Source: Lactococcus hircilactis (GTDB lineage Bacteria; Bacillota; Bacilli; Lactobacillales; Streptococcaceae). From it: a stretch of 64,000 nucleotides of DNA. Under the pieces are notes generated by a model. It saw nothing but the letters and a program-made list of their open reading frames with translations. It ran no database searches and was not told the DNA's origin. The stretch is from assembly GCF_009601015.1 (NCBI RefSeq), contig NZ_WITJ01000008.1:1-64000 (forward strand). Reading direction: 5' to 3'. A program made the position numbers and the translations under genes. Shown piece by piece: positions 54,072 to 62,619 of the stretch (positions within the stretch are counted from its first letter, which is position 1; every line of letters begins with the position of its first letter).

Positions 54072-54177
54072 ACCTCTATTATATTAAACTTCCGACACAA
54101 AAGCCATAATAAATCAGTTTTATTACAAATCAATCATTATTAAGTTTAATTATTTTTTACCCGCCGTGACAATTCAA

Positions 54178-54204
54178 AAAAAGCCCAGCACCCTGAGCTT
54201 TATT
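54178..54204. terminator. Terminator after the P1B ATPase
   Basis: AAAGCCCAG and CTGAGCTTT form an imperfect stem with a CACC loop and A/T runs on both sides, next to the ATPase stop codon. Confidence 0.6.
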
Positions 54205-54206
54205 TT

Positions 54207-56036
54207 TTATTGATCCCGTAATGCTTTTAGTGCATATAAAATCGATACCACATCAATGACTTCTTGAAGCAACGCTCCAATCACTGCAGGAATTAGCCCT
54301 GTTGATGCAATTCCCATCAAAATGATACAAATGATAATCCCAATCAACACAGACTGACGTGCAATTTTCATCGTATCACGACTGATTCTGATTGCTTTTG
54401 TCACACTATTCAAATCGTTTTTGAGTAACACCAAATCTGCCGCTTCACTTGCAACTGTGGAACTCCCCGATCCAACCGAAATTCCAACATCTGCCACCGT
54501 CAACGCTGGTGCATCATTCACTCCATCTCCAACCATAATGACTGGATGTACCTGAGATTGTTTGATGTGCTCCAACTTCTCTCCTGGCAACAATCCTGCA
54601 TAAACCGCCGTAATTCCGACCTCTTGAGCCACCTGATCAGCGACACGTGCATGATCCCCTGTCAGCATTGTGATTTGATTTAAGCCCAACTGCTTGAGCT
54701 GTGTAATGACCGCTTTTGCTTCTTTACGGATCTGATCTGAAAATGTCACTGCACCCAGATAAACACCGTCACGACTGACATAAAATGCTGTTTCAAAATC
54801 AGGACCATCTTCTGCTCCCACAAAGCTCTTCCGACCAATTTTGACTTCATGACCATCAATAAATCCACTCACACCCATCCCTGCAACTTCTGTCAGTGCT
54901 GACAGCGGCAAAAGTGTTGCCCCATGCTCTTGTGCGTACGTACTGACCGCTTTTGCTAAGACATGACTGCTTGATTTTTCAAGGGTATAAACGATTTCAA
55001 GCAATTGGTGTTCTTCTTGAGAAAGTGTCGCGTGCTCCCCTTGTTTTTTTTCTTCTTTTTGCACTAGATGAGCTACTTCAATATGATTGACCTGAATTTT
55101 TCCATCCGTGATTGTTCCTGTTTTATCAAAGAAAATCGCTTTTGCACGTGCTAATTTTTCAATGACCGTTCCATTTTTGATCAAAAACCCATTTTTTGAC
55201 GAACGACTCATTCCTGATACAAAAGCAATCGGTGCCGCTAAAATCAACGGACACGGACTCGCTACAACCAGCACTTGCGCAATCCGAACTGGATCTTTTG
55301 AGATGGCAAAAGCAACACCTGCAATCACATAAGCAATAATCGTAAAGGGAACAGCATACCGATCCGCTAAGCGCACAAAATGAGCCGGCGTTACCTCAGC
55401 TTCTCGTACTAGATTAATGATTTTTTGAAACTGCGAGTCACTAGCCAAAACAGTGGTTTTAATTTCAATGCTTGAGTTTCCATTGATCGCACCAGACATC
55501 ACTGGACTCCCTTTGACAAGCTCATTTGGTTTCGTTTCTCCAGTGACAGAGGATTCATCTAAAATCGCCGCATCAGAAATCAAAATCCCATCAATCGCAA
55601 CGACCTCCATCGGCTTAATCAAAAGGCGTGTCCCAATTTCGATCTGATCCAAATCTTGATCTACAATCTGATTTCCCACATAAACATGTGCTACTTCAGG
55701 CGATTTTTTTAAAAGTGCAGATAATTCTCGGTGCGCCCGCCCAGCAGCAAAATCCTCAAGCGTCTCTCCACCGACCAACATCAAAATAATGATCAAAGAA
55801 GCCCAATATTCCCCCACAATCAACGTTGCGACAATCGCTGTGATGGCCAATAAATCAACGCCATACGAGCCATTTCTAAGCGTTTTAATCATCTCGATAA
55901 ACATCGTAACCGCAAGAAATCCTCCTGCAATCGTCACAATTAAACGCGCAAGAAATTCCTGATGAAAGCCAAAATACGCCACCAATGCCACTGCCGCAAT
56001 CAAAAATACCACGACTAATTTTTGCCAGTTTTTCAT
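54207..56036 (-). CDS. P1B-4-like heavy-metal P-type ATPase
   Basis: A 609-residue efflux pump. No N-terminal metal-binding domain is present. Helices are followed by the actuator loop (SSVTGETKP), the membrane metal site SPCPL (P1B-4 SPC type rather than CPC), DKTGTITDGK with the phosphorylated Asp, and MVGDGVNDAPAL. P1B-4 pumps export Fe(II), Co(II) or Zn(II). Start chosen at ATG 56036, 6 nt after GAGG. A palindrome copy encodes LSALT in the nucleotide domain. A structured leader precedes it. Confidence 0.9.
   Translation of the reverse strand: MKNWQKLVVVFLIAAVALVAYFGFHQEFLARLIVTIAGGFLAVTMFIEMIKTLRNGSYGVDLLAITAIVATLIVGEYWASLIIILMLVGGETLEDFAAGRAHRELSALLKKSPEVAHVYVGNQIVDQDLDQIEIGTRLLIKPMEVVAIDGILISDAAILDESSVTGETKPNELVKGSPVMSGAINGNSSIEIKTTVLASDSQFQKIINLVREAEVTPAHFVRLADRYAVPFTIIAYVIAGVAFAISKDPVRIAQVLVVASPCPLILAAPIAFVSGMSRSSKNGFLIKNGTVIEKLARAKAIFFDKTGTITDGKIQVNHIEVAHLVQKEEKKQGEHATLSQEEHQLLEIVYTLEKSSSHVLAKAVSTYAQEHGATLLPLSALTEVAGMGVSGFIDGHEVKIGRKSFVGAEDGPDFETAFYVSRDGVYLGAVTFSDQIRKEAKAVITQLKQLGLNQITMLTGDHARVADQVAQEVGITAVYAGLLPGEKLEHIKQSQVHPVIMVGDGVNDAPALTVADVGISVGSGSSTVASEAADLVLLKNDLNSVTKAIRISRDTMKIARQSVLIGIIICIILMGIASTGLIPAVIGALLQEVIDVVSILYALKALRDQ
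54890..54905. repeat. Dispersed palindrome copy 20, inside the ATPase gene
   Basis: CTGTCAGTGCTGACAG. It encodes LSALT. Confidence 0.92.
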
Positions 56037-56089
56037 TTCAAACCTCAATGCTTTCCATAAAAAGAACCCAAGCCCTTTTTATTTTTAAA

Positions 56090-56175
56090 ATTTTTGTGAA
56101 ACATTGCCCTGTTTGGATCACGTTGTCCCTTCATTTGAATCCTGAATGATTCAACCCCTGAAGGAGCACTCTTTT
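56090..56175 (-). ncRNA. Structured leader of the metal ATPase (candidate NiCo/czcD riboswitch)
   Basis: On the minus strand, CCTTCA-GGGG-TTGAATC pairs with GATTCAA-A-TGAAGG (56128-56164), a long hairpin with a G-rich bulge. GGGACAAC and then AAACAGGGCAATGTTT (a small hairpin) follow. Repeated GGGACA/GGGCA blocks next to stems recall the czcD motif found before metal exporters. The match is from memory and not calculated. A weak AT-rich stem (56057-56082) lies before the ribosome binding site. The rest of the gap to 56420 holds only the rpmF promoter. Confidence 0.4.
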
Positions 56176-56331
56176 TTCCGCACTTTGATTCTTTCGAAGC
56201 TGAGCTTGAGATTTAAAAATAATCTGCTTTTATTTTAGCAAAAAAAGATCGTGCGCGCCCTCATAAAGCCCGTCAAACAACTTTTACATTTAAACATACA
56301 AAAAACGTCAAGTATTTTTACTTTACAATTC

Positions 56332-56360
56332 TTGCATTTCATTTCATGATGTGATATGAT
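56332..56360 (+). promoter_or_regulatory. Promoter of rpmF-rpmG
   Basis: TTGCAT (56332-56337), a 17-bp spacer and TATGAT (56355-56360), with TGA before the -10. Confidence 0.75.
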
Positions 56361-56420
56361 AATAAAGTACGTTTTTGGACAAGCTCCAAAAACCATAAAC
56401 ACCCACGGAGGAACAAAAAA

Positions 56421-56594
56421 ATGGCAGTACCTGCACGTCACACTTCATCAGCAAAGAAAAATCGTCGTCGTACACACTACAAATTGACAGCTCCAACTGT
56501 TAAATTTGACGAAGCAACTGGAGATTACAGTCGCTCACACCGCGTTTCACTTAAAGGCTACTACAAAGGTCGTCAAGTGCGCGACGCAAAATAA
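56421..56594 (+). CDS. rpmF: 50S ribosomal protein L32
   Basis: A 57-residue basic protein beginning [20 protein letters not shown], a classic L32 start. It lacks the cysteines of the zinc-binding form. CGGAGGAA precedes the ATG. It is followed 34 nt later by rpmG. Confidence 0.96.
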   Translation: MAVPARHTSSAKKNRRRTHYKLTAPTVKFDEATGDYSRSHRVSLKGYYKGRQVRDAK

Positions 56595-56628
56595 TCGTTA
56601 AATTTATTAGAAAAGGAAGTAACTCAAT

Positions 56629-56790
56629 ATGGCAGCTGGAGTACGCACACACGTAATTCTCGAACACAAAGAATCAGGCGAACGTCTTTATCTTACACAA
56701 AAGAACAAACGCAACACCCCTGACAAACTTGAACTTAAAAAATACTCTCCAAAACTTCGCAAACACGTTGTTTTTAAAGAAGTGAAATAA
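56629..56790 (+). CDS. rpmG: 50S ribosomal protein L33 (cysteine-free form)
   Basis: A 53-residue protein ([38 protein letters not shown]). The four zinc-binding cysteines of the C+ form are absent, so this is the zinc-independent paralog type. AAAGGAAG precedes the ATG. It is co-transcribed with rpmF. Confidence 0.95.
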   Translation: MAAGVRTHVILEHKESGERLYLTQKNKRNTPDKLELKKYSPKLRKHVVFKEVK

Positions 56791-57132
56791 GGATTCAGTA
56801 CACGTCAATAGATGTGAAAATCCCTGATTTAGAGCGATTCTTGATTTTTTGAATTTCATTATATCGCATTAAAAATCAACCTGATGACTTTATTTTTTGA
56901 AAATTGTATTTTCAGGAAAAAACATAAAAAGGACTCAATGAGGACTTTTTTTTACGAAAAAATCCTTTCTTGATTAAAAAACATTTAAAAATTCATTGAG
57001 ATTAATTTTTAATTAAGAGCTCATTCTTCTTAGCAAACAAAGAAACTCCAGAGCCAAGTTTCAATCAAAGCCTCACAGAATTAAAATCCATCAACCATTT
57101 CTTATGATTTTTTGTATTTTTTTAATTTTCTC
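56791..57132. other. AT-rich gene-free spacer
   Basis: No credible frame or strong terminator is seen. Only weak AT-rich inverted repeats occur, such as AAAAAG...CTTTTTT near 56926-56953, before the promoter at 57133. Confidence 0.5.
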
Positions 57133-57161
57133 TTGTATTTATACCTATATAGGTATATAAT
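57133..57161 (+). promoter_or_regulatory. Promoter with CstR/CsoR-type operator
   Basis: TTGTAT (57133-57138), a 17-bp spacer and TATAAT (57156-57161). The perfect 16-bp palindrome ATACCTATATAGGTAT (57141-57156) fills the spacer. ATACC...GGTAT arms are typical of CsoR/CstR-family operators. Confidence 0.7.
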
Positions 57162-57194
57162 AGCTAATAAATTACAAAAGGAAAAGGGTGTCAG

Positions 57195-59669
57195 ATGAAA
57201 AAGAAAATTATCATTATTGGTGGTGTTGCTGGTGGTGCAACAGCAGCTACAAGATTAAGACGTCTAAGTGAAGAAGATGAAATTATTCTCGTTGAAAAAG
57301 GAGCATACATCTCTTTTGCAAATTGCGGATTACCTTATCACATCGGGGGAGTAATCAAAGAAAGAGATGAGCTTCTACTTCAAACTCCTGAAGCGATGGA
57401 GGCACAATATGGTCTTGATGTTCGTCCTTTTTCAGAAGTCATAGCTATTGATCCAACCAAAAAAGAAGTTCGTATTTTTAATCATCAGACCAATGAGCAC
57501 TATGATGAATCTTTTGACAAATTAATCATTTCAACAGGAGCAAAAGCTATCGTTCCTACGATTGAAGGATTATCTGAATCTGAAAATGTTTTTACTTTGA
57601 GAAACATTCCAGATATGGATCAAATCAAAGATTTTATTTCAAAAAACAATGTTCAAACTGCGACAGTGATTGGTGCTGGTTTTATTGGACTTGAAATGAC
57701 GGAAAATCTCATTCATCTCGGAATTAATGTTCAATTGGTTGAAATGGCATCACAAGTGATGTCAACCGTGGATTTCGAACTCGCTCAAATGCTTCATGCA
57801 CAAATAGAAATGCACAATGTAAAACTTGTTTTAGGAGAAGGTTTAAAAGCCTTTCAAAATGAAGGACATCAAATTTTATTATCAAGTGGTGCTAAACTGA
57901 GTACGGATATGACGATTTTAACCATCGGAGTAACGCCTGAGAGCACTTTGGCAAAGAAAGCTGGGATTGAAATCGGATTTAAAGGTGGGATAAAAGTAAA
58001 TGAAAAACTAGAAACAAGCGCCCATGATATCTATGCTATTGGTGACGTCATTGCAACCACAGACACTATTTTAAATCACGAAACAAATATCCCACTTGCA
58101 AGTCCAGCTAATCGACAAGGCCGTCTTGTGGCCGATATCATTAATGGTTATCCCATCACATATCCTGGTATTCAAGGAACGGCTGTAGCAAAAATATTTG
58201 AACTAACAGTTGCAAGTACTGGTTTAAATACTCAACGATTAGATCGTTTGCAGATAGAATATAATGTCATTCATATCCACCCTAATTCTCATGCTGGTTA
58301 CTATCCAGGAGCTTCACCCATTTCGATGAAATTGATCTTTGCTCCTAATGGAAAAATCTTAGGAGCGCAAGCTGTCGGATCTGATGGCGTAGAAAAGCGC
58401 ATTGATGTCATTGCAACGGCGATGAAATTAGGTGCAAAAGCACAAGATCTTGCTGAGCTTGAACTTTCTTATGCTCCACCGTTTTCATCTGCTAAAGATC
58501 CTGTCAATCTACTGGGATACACAGCAGATAATATGATTACAGGAAAAGTCAAAACTTTCCAATATTATGAAGTCCAAACACTTAAAAAAAATAACGCTTT
58601 TTTCTTAGATGTCCGTGAAGATTTTGAACTTGCTACTGGAAAAATTGAAGGAAGCTTTCAAATTCCACTCCATCAACTTCGCAATCGCTTAAAAGAACTA
58701 CCAAGGGATAAAACAATCTATGTGTACTGTCAAGTGGGCCAACGCGGATATAATGCAGCTCGAATATTGATGCAAGCTGGCTATAACGTTTATAATCTTG
58801 ATGGTGGATTTAAAACATACAAAATAGCAAATTATCAATCGCGTGTCATTGAATTTAAGAGTAAATCACCCATTCCAACCGATTTTCAACAATTTCAAGA
58901 GTTTCAAACTGAAATTATTGAAGTAGATGCTTGTGGTTTACAGTGTCCTGGTCCAATTCTTAAAGTAAAAGAAAACATTGATAAAATGAAGAATGGACAA
59001 AAATTGAAAATTGAAGCAAGTGATTTCGGATTTAGCACGGATATTGAAGCTTGGTGCAAAAATACCGGTAATACTTTAGTTGATAATGAAATTAAAGATA
59101 ATAAAGTGTTTGCAACCATCCTGAAAGGAAATGAGCAGTCAAATCCATCTTCCACGAGCATTCCGACCAATATCGAATATAAAGAAGGAGTCCTTCAAGA
59201 GACAAAAGACGGGACAACGATGGTGCTATTTTCGGGAGATTTCGATAAAGCAATTGCTTCTATGATTATCGCAACTGGAGCTGCTTCATTTGGTAAAAAC
59301 GTCACTATATTTTGTACTTTCTGGGGATTAAACTTGTTAAAAAAGCAAAAGAAAGTTAAAAAACATGGAATAGCTAAAATGTTCGATTTAATGCTACCAA
59401 AAAGTGCAAATGCCATGCCACTCTCTAAAATGAATATGGGAGGTTTAGGAACTAAGATGATTCAATCCATCATGAAAGAAAAAAACGTAGATGCACTCCC
59501 ACTCATGATTGAGCGAGCTCACGAAATGGGAGTAAATTTCATTGCTTGCACCATGAGCATGGATCTGATGGGAATTGAGAAAGATGAACTTTTTGATTGG
59601 GTTGAATTTGGTGGAGTAGCAAGCTTTATTGGGGCAAGTGAAAATGCAAATATGCAGCTCTTTATTTAA
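57195..59669 (+). CDS. CoA-disulfide/persulfide reductase-rhodanese-TusA-DsrE fusion
   Basis: An 824-residue four-domain sulfur-trafficking protein. An FAD/NAD(P)H disulfide reductase domain (about 1-445) has GGVAGGATAATRLRR and active Cys44 in FANCGLPYHIGG. A rhodanese domain (about 455-550) has Cys512 in VYCQVGQRG. A TusA/SirA domain (about 573-645) has Cys584 in CPGP. A DsrE-type domain (about 670-824) has Cys785 in FIACTMSM. Together these could pass a persulfide along and reduce it with NAD(P)H. The CstR-type operator in the promoter supports a role in reactive-sulfur homeostasis. No regulator gene lies next to it. Confidence 0.9.
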   Translation: MKKKIIIIGGVAGGATAATRLRRLSEEDEIILVEKGAYISFANCGLPYHIGGVIKERDELLLQTPEAMEAQYGLDVRPFSEVIAIDPTKKEVRIFNHQTNEHYDESFDKLIISTGAKAIVPTIEGLSESENVFTLRNIPDMDQIKDFISKNNVQTATVIGAGFIGLEMTENLIHLGINVQLVEMASQVMSTVDFELAQMLHAQIEMHNVKLVLGEGLKAFQNEGHQILLSSGAKLSTDMTILTIGVTPESTLAKKAGIEIGFKGGIKVNEKLETSAHDIYAIGDVIATTDTILNHETNIPLASPANRQGRLVADIINGYPITYPGIQGTAVAKIFELTVASTGLNTQRLDRLQIEYNVIHIHPNSHAGYYPGASPISMKLIFAPNGKILGAQAVGSDGVEKRIDVIATAMKLGAKAQDLAELELSYAPPFSSAKDPVNLLGYTADNMITGKVKTFQYYEVQTLKKNNAFFLDVREDFELATGKIEGSFQIPLHQLRNRLKELPRDKTIYVYCQVGQRGYNAARILMQAGYNVYNLDGGFKTYKIANYQSRVIEFKSKSPIPTDFQQFQEFQTEIIEVDACGLQCPGPILKVKENIDKMKNGQKLKIEASDFGFSTDIEAWCKNTGNTLVDNEIKDNKVFATILKGNEQSNPSSTSIPTNIEYKEGVLQETKDGTTMVLFSGDFDKAIASMIIATGAASFGKNVTIFCTFWGLNLLKKQKKVKKHGIAKMFDLMLPKSANAMPLSKMNMGGLGTKMIQSIMKEKNVDALPLMIERAHEMGVNFIACTMSMDLMGIEKDELFDWVEFGGVASFIGASENANMQLFI

Positions 59670-59709
59670 ATTTAAAACATTTACGTTTTTACATAGAAAA
59701 TCAGAAATT

Positions 59710-59739
59710 AGAAAAACCGGTCTCTTGATCGGTTTTTCT
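59710..59739. terminator. Bidirectional terminator
   Basis: AGAAAAACCG and CGGTTTTTCT form a perfect 10-bp stem between the fusion gene and the convergent NagB-family gene. Confidence 0.85.
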
Positions 59740-59759
59740 AAGTAATGCTACTATTTATT

Positions 59760-60470
59760 TCACAGTAAACTTGCCGCTTCTTCATCTAAGATTAACGTTA
59801 AATTTGGATGTAATTTCAAAACAGAAGCAGGAAATTCATTACGGATTGTACCTGTTAAAAACTCCTTGACTGCTGGAGCCTTGCGTTTTCCATTTGCGAT
59901 AATCACGAGTTCTTTTGTTTCCATAACGGCTTTTGGCCCCATTGTGAGATAGAAATCAAAGAGTTGCTCAGGACGGTCTAAATTTTTGATGAGCCGTTTC
60001 TCCATATCGGGTGTTGCGTATGATGATACCGTCACAATCTCATCTTCAAAATGCGTTGCCCCAGGTAGATTTCCGCAATAATGTCCATCAAATCCTAATC
60101 CCAAAAGCATGAAATCCAGTCCACCGACTGAGCGAATCCGCTCCATTTGTGTCGTGTAAGTCTGCTCATTGAGCGGGACAATCCGCTCACGACTGATGGC
60201 TGCTGGGGTAAAGTACATCGTATTTAAATCACGCATGGTAATGCCAACTTTCTCACCTTTGACAGGAATTTCATCAAAATTATAATAATAAACGTTATCC
60301 AGATAAGATTTATCTTTAACCTGTGGCGCCATGATCTCATAAACGCGTTTTGGTGTCGAACCAGCAGTGATGCTGATGTTGACGCGACGATTTTGATACA
60401 TCCGTGCGAGTGTGAGCGTTGCTGCTGTTTGGCTCATTGCTTCGTAGTCTTTTTCGATAATTAATTTCAT
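59760..60470 (-). CDS. Glucosamine-6-phosphate deaminase-like protein (NagB/RpiA/PGL fold)
   Basis: A 236-residue sugar-phosphate isomerase/deaminase homologue. It keeps TAGSTPKRVYE, the NFDEIP acid and the GLGFDGH loop. The following catalytic Glu of NagB (NEPG) is replaced: NLPG is present here. That casts doubt on classical deaminase activity. It is the second gene after a PTS permease, 19 nt downstream, so it probably acts on the imported sugar phosphate, possibly an amino sugar. Confidence 0.75.
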   Translation of the reverse strand: MKLIIEKDYEAMSQTAATLTLARMYQNRRVNISITAGSTPKRVYEIMAPQVKDKSYLDNVYYYNFDEIPVKGEKVGITMRDLNTMYFTPAAISRERIVPLNEQTYTTQMERIRSVGGLDFMLLGLGFDGHYCGNLPGATHFEDEIVTVSSYATPDMEKRLIKNLDRPEQLFDFYLTMGPKAVMETKELVIIANGKRKAPAVKEFLTGTIRNEFPASVLKLHPNLTLILDEEAASLL

Positions 60471-60488
60471 AATTCTATTTTTCCTTTT

Positions 60489-62345
60489 CTATTTTACTGC
60501 AGTCATTAGTTTTTCACCTGCAAAGATTTTTCCTGTTGGATATTCGATGCCGACGGAAGTATAATCATTCGTATTTGTCACGATGGTAAGAATGGTTGGG
60601 TCATAACCTACATCTTTGACAGCCTCGATATCGACTTTGACAAGTGCTGTCCCAACTTTGACGGTATCACCGACATGAACCAACCCTGTAAAATGTTGTC
60701 CCTTGAGATTCACCGTGTCCAGTCCGATATGGATAAGCACTTCCGCTCCTTCGGCGGACAAGATACCAACCGCATGATGTGTTGGGAAAACAGCGGTAAT
60801 CTTACCTGCAACAGGAGAAAGGACATTCCCATCTGAAGGTAAAATCGCAACAGATTCTCCCATGAGTTTTTTGGCGAACGTTTCATCTTTCAGCCCTTCA
60901 ACAGGGACAACCTCCCCATTGACAGGACTGTAAAGTGTCGCATTCGCTGCTTTACTCGTTGGCACTACATTATTTTCCTCATCATTTTCAATAATCTTAA
61001 AGAAAGACTTACCAAGAAAAAGCGTACTTACAAAAGTCAATCCAATCGTGACAATCATCCCAATCAAAAGCGGAGCAAGTCCACCACGTGCAAATACAGG
61101 TGAGGTCAGAATACTTGGGAGGACAAAAGCTGAGGCTTTTCCTCCTAGAGTCAGGTAAATCATACTTCCAATCCCACCACCGATACTGACACCAATCATG
61201 GGGGCGCGATATTTCATGATAATCCCATAAAGCCCTGGCTCAGTCACACCAAGAAATCCTGAAACGGTTGATGAAATCGCAATTTGCTTTTGCTTAGGAT
61301 CTTTCACTAAGAAATATGTTGCAAAGAAGCTTGTCGCTTGTGCAAGAACAGAGATAAAAGACACGCCAATCACGTAAGAATAGCCATAAGTCGAGATTTC
61401 TTGTAAGACAAGCGGCGTCAAGGCATAGTGCATTCCCGTGAACACGAGATAAGGCCTTGCAGCACCAAGAAGTAGTCCAGCAAGCCATGGTGAAGTCGTC
61501 ATCAACCAATGAACAGCTTGAGCAATATAATCCCCAGCGTACCAGCCAAGAGGTGCGATGACAATAAGGACAATAGGAATCATAATAATCAAAGTCAATA
61601 ATGGTGCAAAGACCACTGTAATCAATGCTGGCAATTTTTCTGAGAAAAATCGATAAACATAACTCAGAATCCAAACTGAGAGGATAATTGGAATGACGGA
61701 GGCCTTATAATTGATATAAGGGAGTTGTAGAAAACCAAATTGCATCGGTTTGAGAAGTTTTGTCGCACCATCTGTCAATGTAGGATAAAGCATTGCTCCA
61801 GCAAGTGCAAGTGCCATAAATTCATTGGTCTTAAATTTCTTGGCAGCACTGACCGCAATCAAGAAAGGTAGAAAATAAAACATACAGTCTGCAGCGATAT
61901 TTGCCACTGTGATGAAATTACTTACAGGATTGACCAATTTATAATTGGTCAAGATAAAGACAAGCGCTTTGAGCATCCCACCGCCAATGATGGCAGGTAA
62001 AATAGGGACTAAAATGCTGCTGAGTGTATTGAGCAAGCGCTCAAACCAATTTCCTTTTTGGGGTGAGCCGTCCGTCACACTCCCAGCATCAGAATGAGCA
62101 AGTTCTGGAAATTGCTTGATGACTTCATTGTAAACTTGTCCAACAGCATTTCCGATAATGACTTGATATTGCCCCCCTTGCTGCTGAGTCCCTAAGACAT
62201 CAAGTTTCTCAATTTCTGCTGTTTTGGCTTTACTGTTGTCTTTTAATGTGAAGCGCAAACGTGTGATACAGTGGGTAAGACTGCTAATATTTTCCAGCCC
62301 CCCCACATCAGTGATGATCTTTTGAACTAACTCTTTTTGGTCCAT
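60489..62345 (-). CDS. PTS transporter EIIBCA, glucose/glucoside superfamily
   Basis: A 618-residue permease with EIIB (Cys26 in HCITRLRF), EIIC (about 105-450) and EIIA (about 475-618, His539 in LIHIGLDTV). It has the same layout as BglP but diverges through the EIIC, so the sugar is different and unknown. The neighbouring NagB-like and RpiR genes suggest an amino-sugar derivative or related glycoside. GGAGGTTATC precedes the ATG. The promoter carries a cre and lies near an inverted repeat. Confidence 0.9.
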   Translation of the reverse strand: MDQKELVQKIITDVGGLENISSLTHCITRLRFTLKDNSKAKTAEIEKLDVLGTQQQGGQYQVIIGNAVGQVYNEVIKQFPELAHSDAGSVTDGSPQKGNWFERLLNTLSSILVPILPAIIGGGMLKALVFILTNYKLVNPVSNFITVANIAADCMFYFLPFLIAVSAAKKFKTNEFMALALAGAMLYPTLTDGATKLLKPMQFGFLQLPYINYKASVIPIILSVWILSYVYRFFSEKLPALITVVFAPLLTLIIMIPIVLIVIAPLGWYAGDYIAQAVHWLMTTSPWLAGLLLGAARPYLVFTGMHYALTPLVLQEISTYGYSYVIGVSFISVLAQATSFFATYFLVKDPKQKQIAISSTVSGFLGVTEPGLYGIIMKYRAPMIGVSIGGGIGSMIYLTLGGKASAFVLPSILTSPVFARGGLAPLLIGMIVTIGLTFVSTLFLGKSFFKIIENDEENNVVPTSKAANATLYSPVNGEVVPVEGLKDETFAKKLMGESVAILPSDGNVLSPVAGKITAVFPTHHAVGILSAEGAEVLIHIGLDTVNLKGQHFTGLVHVGDTVKVGTALVKVDIEAVKDVGYDPTILTIVTNTNDYTSVGIEYPTGKIFAGEKLMTAVK

Positions 62346-62426
62346 GATAACCTCCTTTTGGTTGATGATAAAGCGCTATTTTGCGATATGAAACTTTTTA
62401 TTTTTCACTCCTTTCTTGCGTTTTAT

Positions 62427-62440
62427 TGTTTACGCTTTCA
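62427..62440. promoter_or_regulatory. cre-like site downstream of the PTS promoter
   Basis: On the minus strand, TGAAAGCGTAAACA matches the cre consensus with one difference. It directly follows the -10, a repressing position. Confidence 0.65.
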
Positions 62441-62468
62441 TCATATCATCAGGAAAATTGAAATACAA
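62440..62468 (-). promoter_or_regulatory. Promoter of the PTS operon
   Basis: On the minus strand, TTGTAT (62463-62468), a 17-bp spacer and TATGAT (62440-62445) with TGA before it. Confidence 0.78.
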
Positions 62469-62489
62469 TAGCTTTTGATAAGCTAGGAA

Positions 62490-62512
62490 TTTGTCCCAAA
62501 TTGAGGGACAAA
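62490..62512. promoter_or_regulatory. Inverted repeat upstream of the PTS promoter
   Basis: TTTGTCCC and GGGACAAA are separated by 7 bp, about 25 bp upstream of the -35 and between the PTS and RpiR genes. It is a candidate activator or RpiR site. Confidence 0.6.
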
Positions 62513-62518
62513 AAAATT

Positions 62519-62534
62519 CTGTCAGTACTGACAG
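62519..62534. repeat. Dispersed palindrome copy 21
   Basis: CTGTCAGTACTGACAG. With AAAAAATT/AATTTTTT flanks the hairpin is over 30 bp long. It lies downstream of the RpiR gene and resembles a terminator. Confidence 0.95.
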
Positions 62535-62619
62535 AATTTTTTATATCAACTCTAAAAACTAATTTTTTCACCTCATCAAAAACAAGAATAGTTTTTAAAA
62601 GTAACGTTTAAAAATCAGG

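Noticed and set aside
17528-62534. Palindromes as remnants of a transposon or MITE
   Set aside because: Only 16 bp are shared; flanks differ, there are no target-site duplications, and copies inside genes keep the reading frame.
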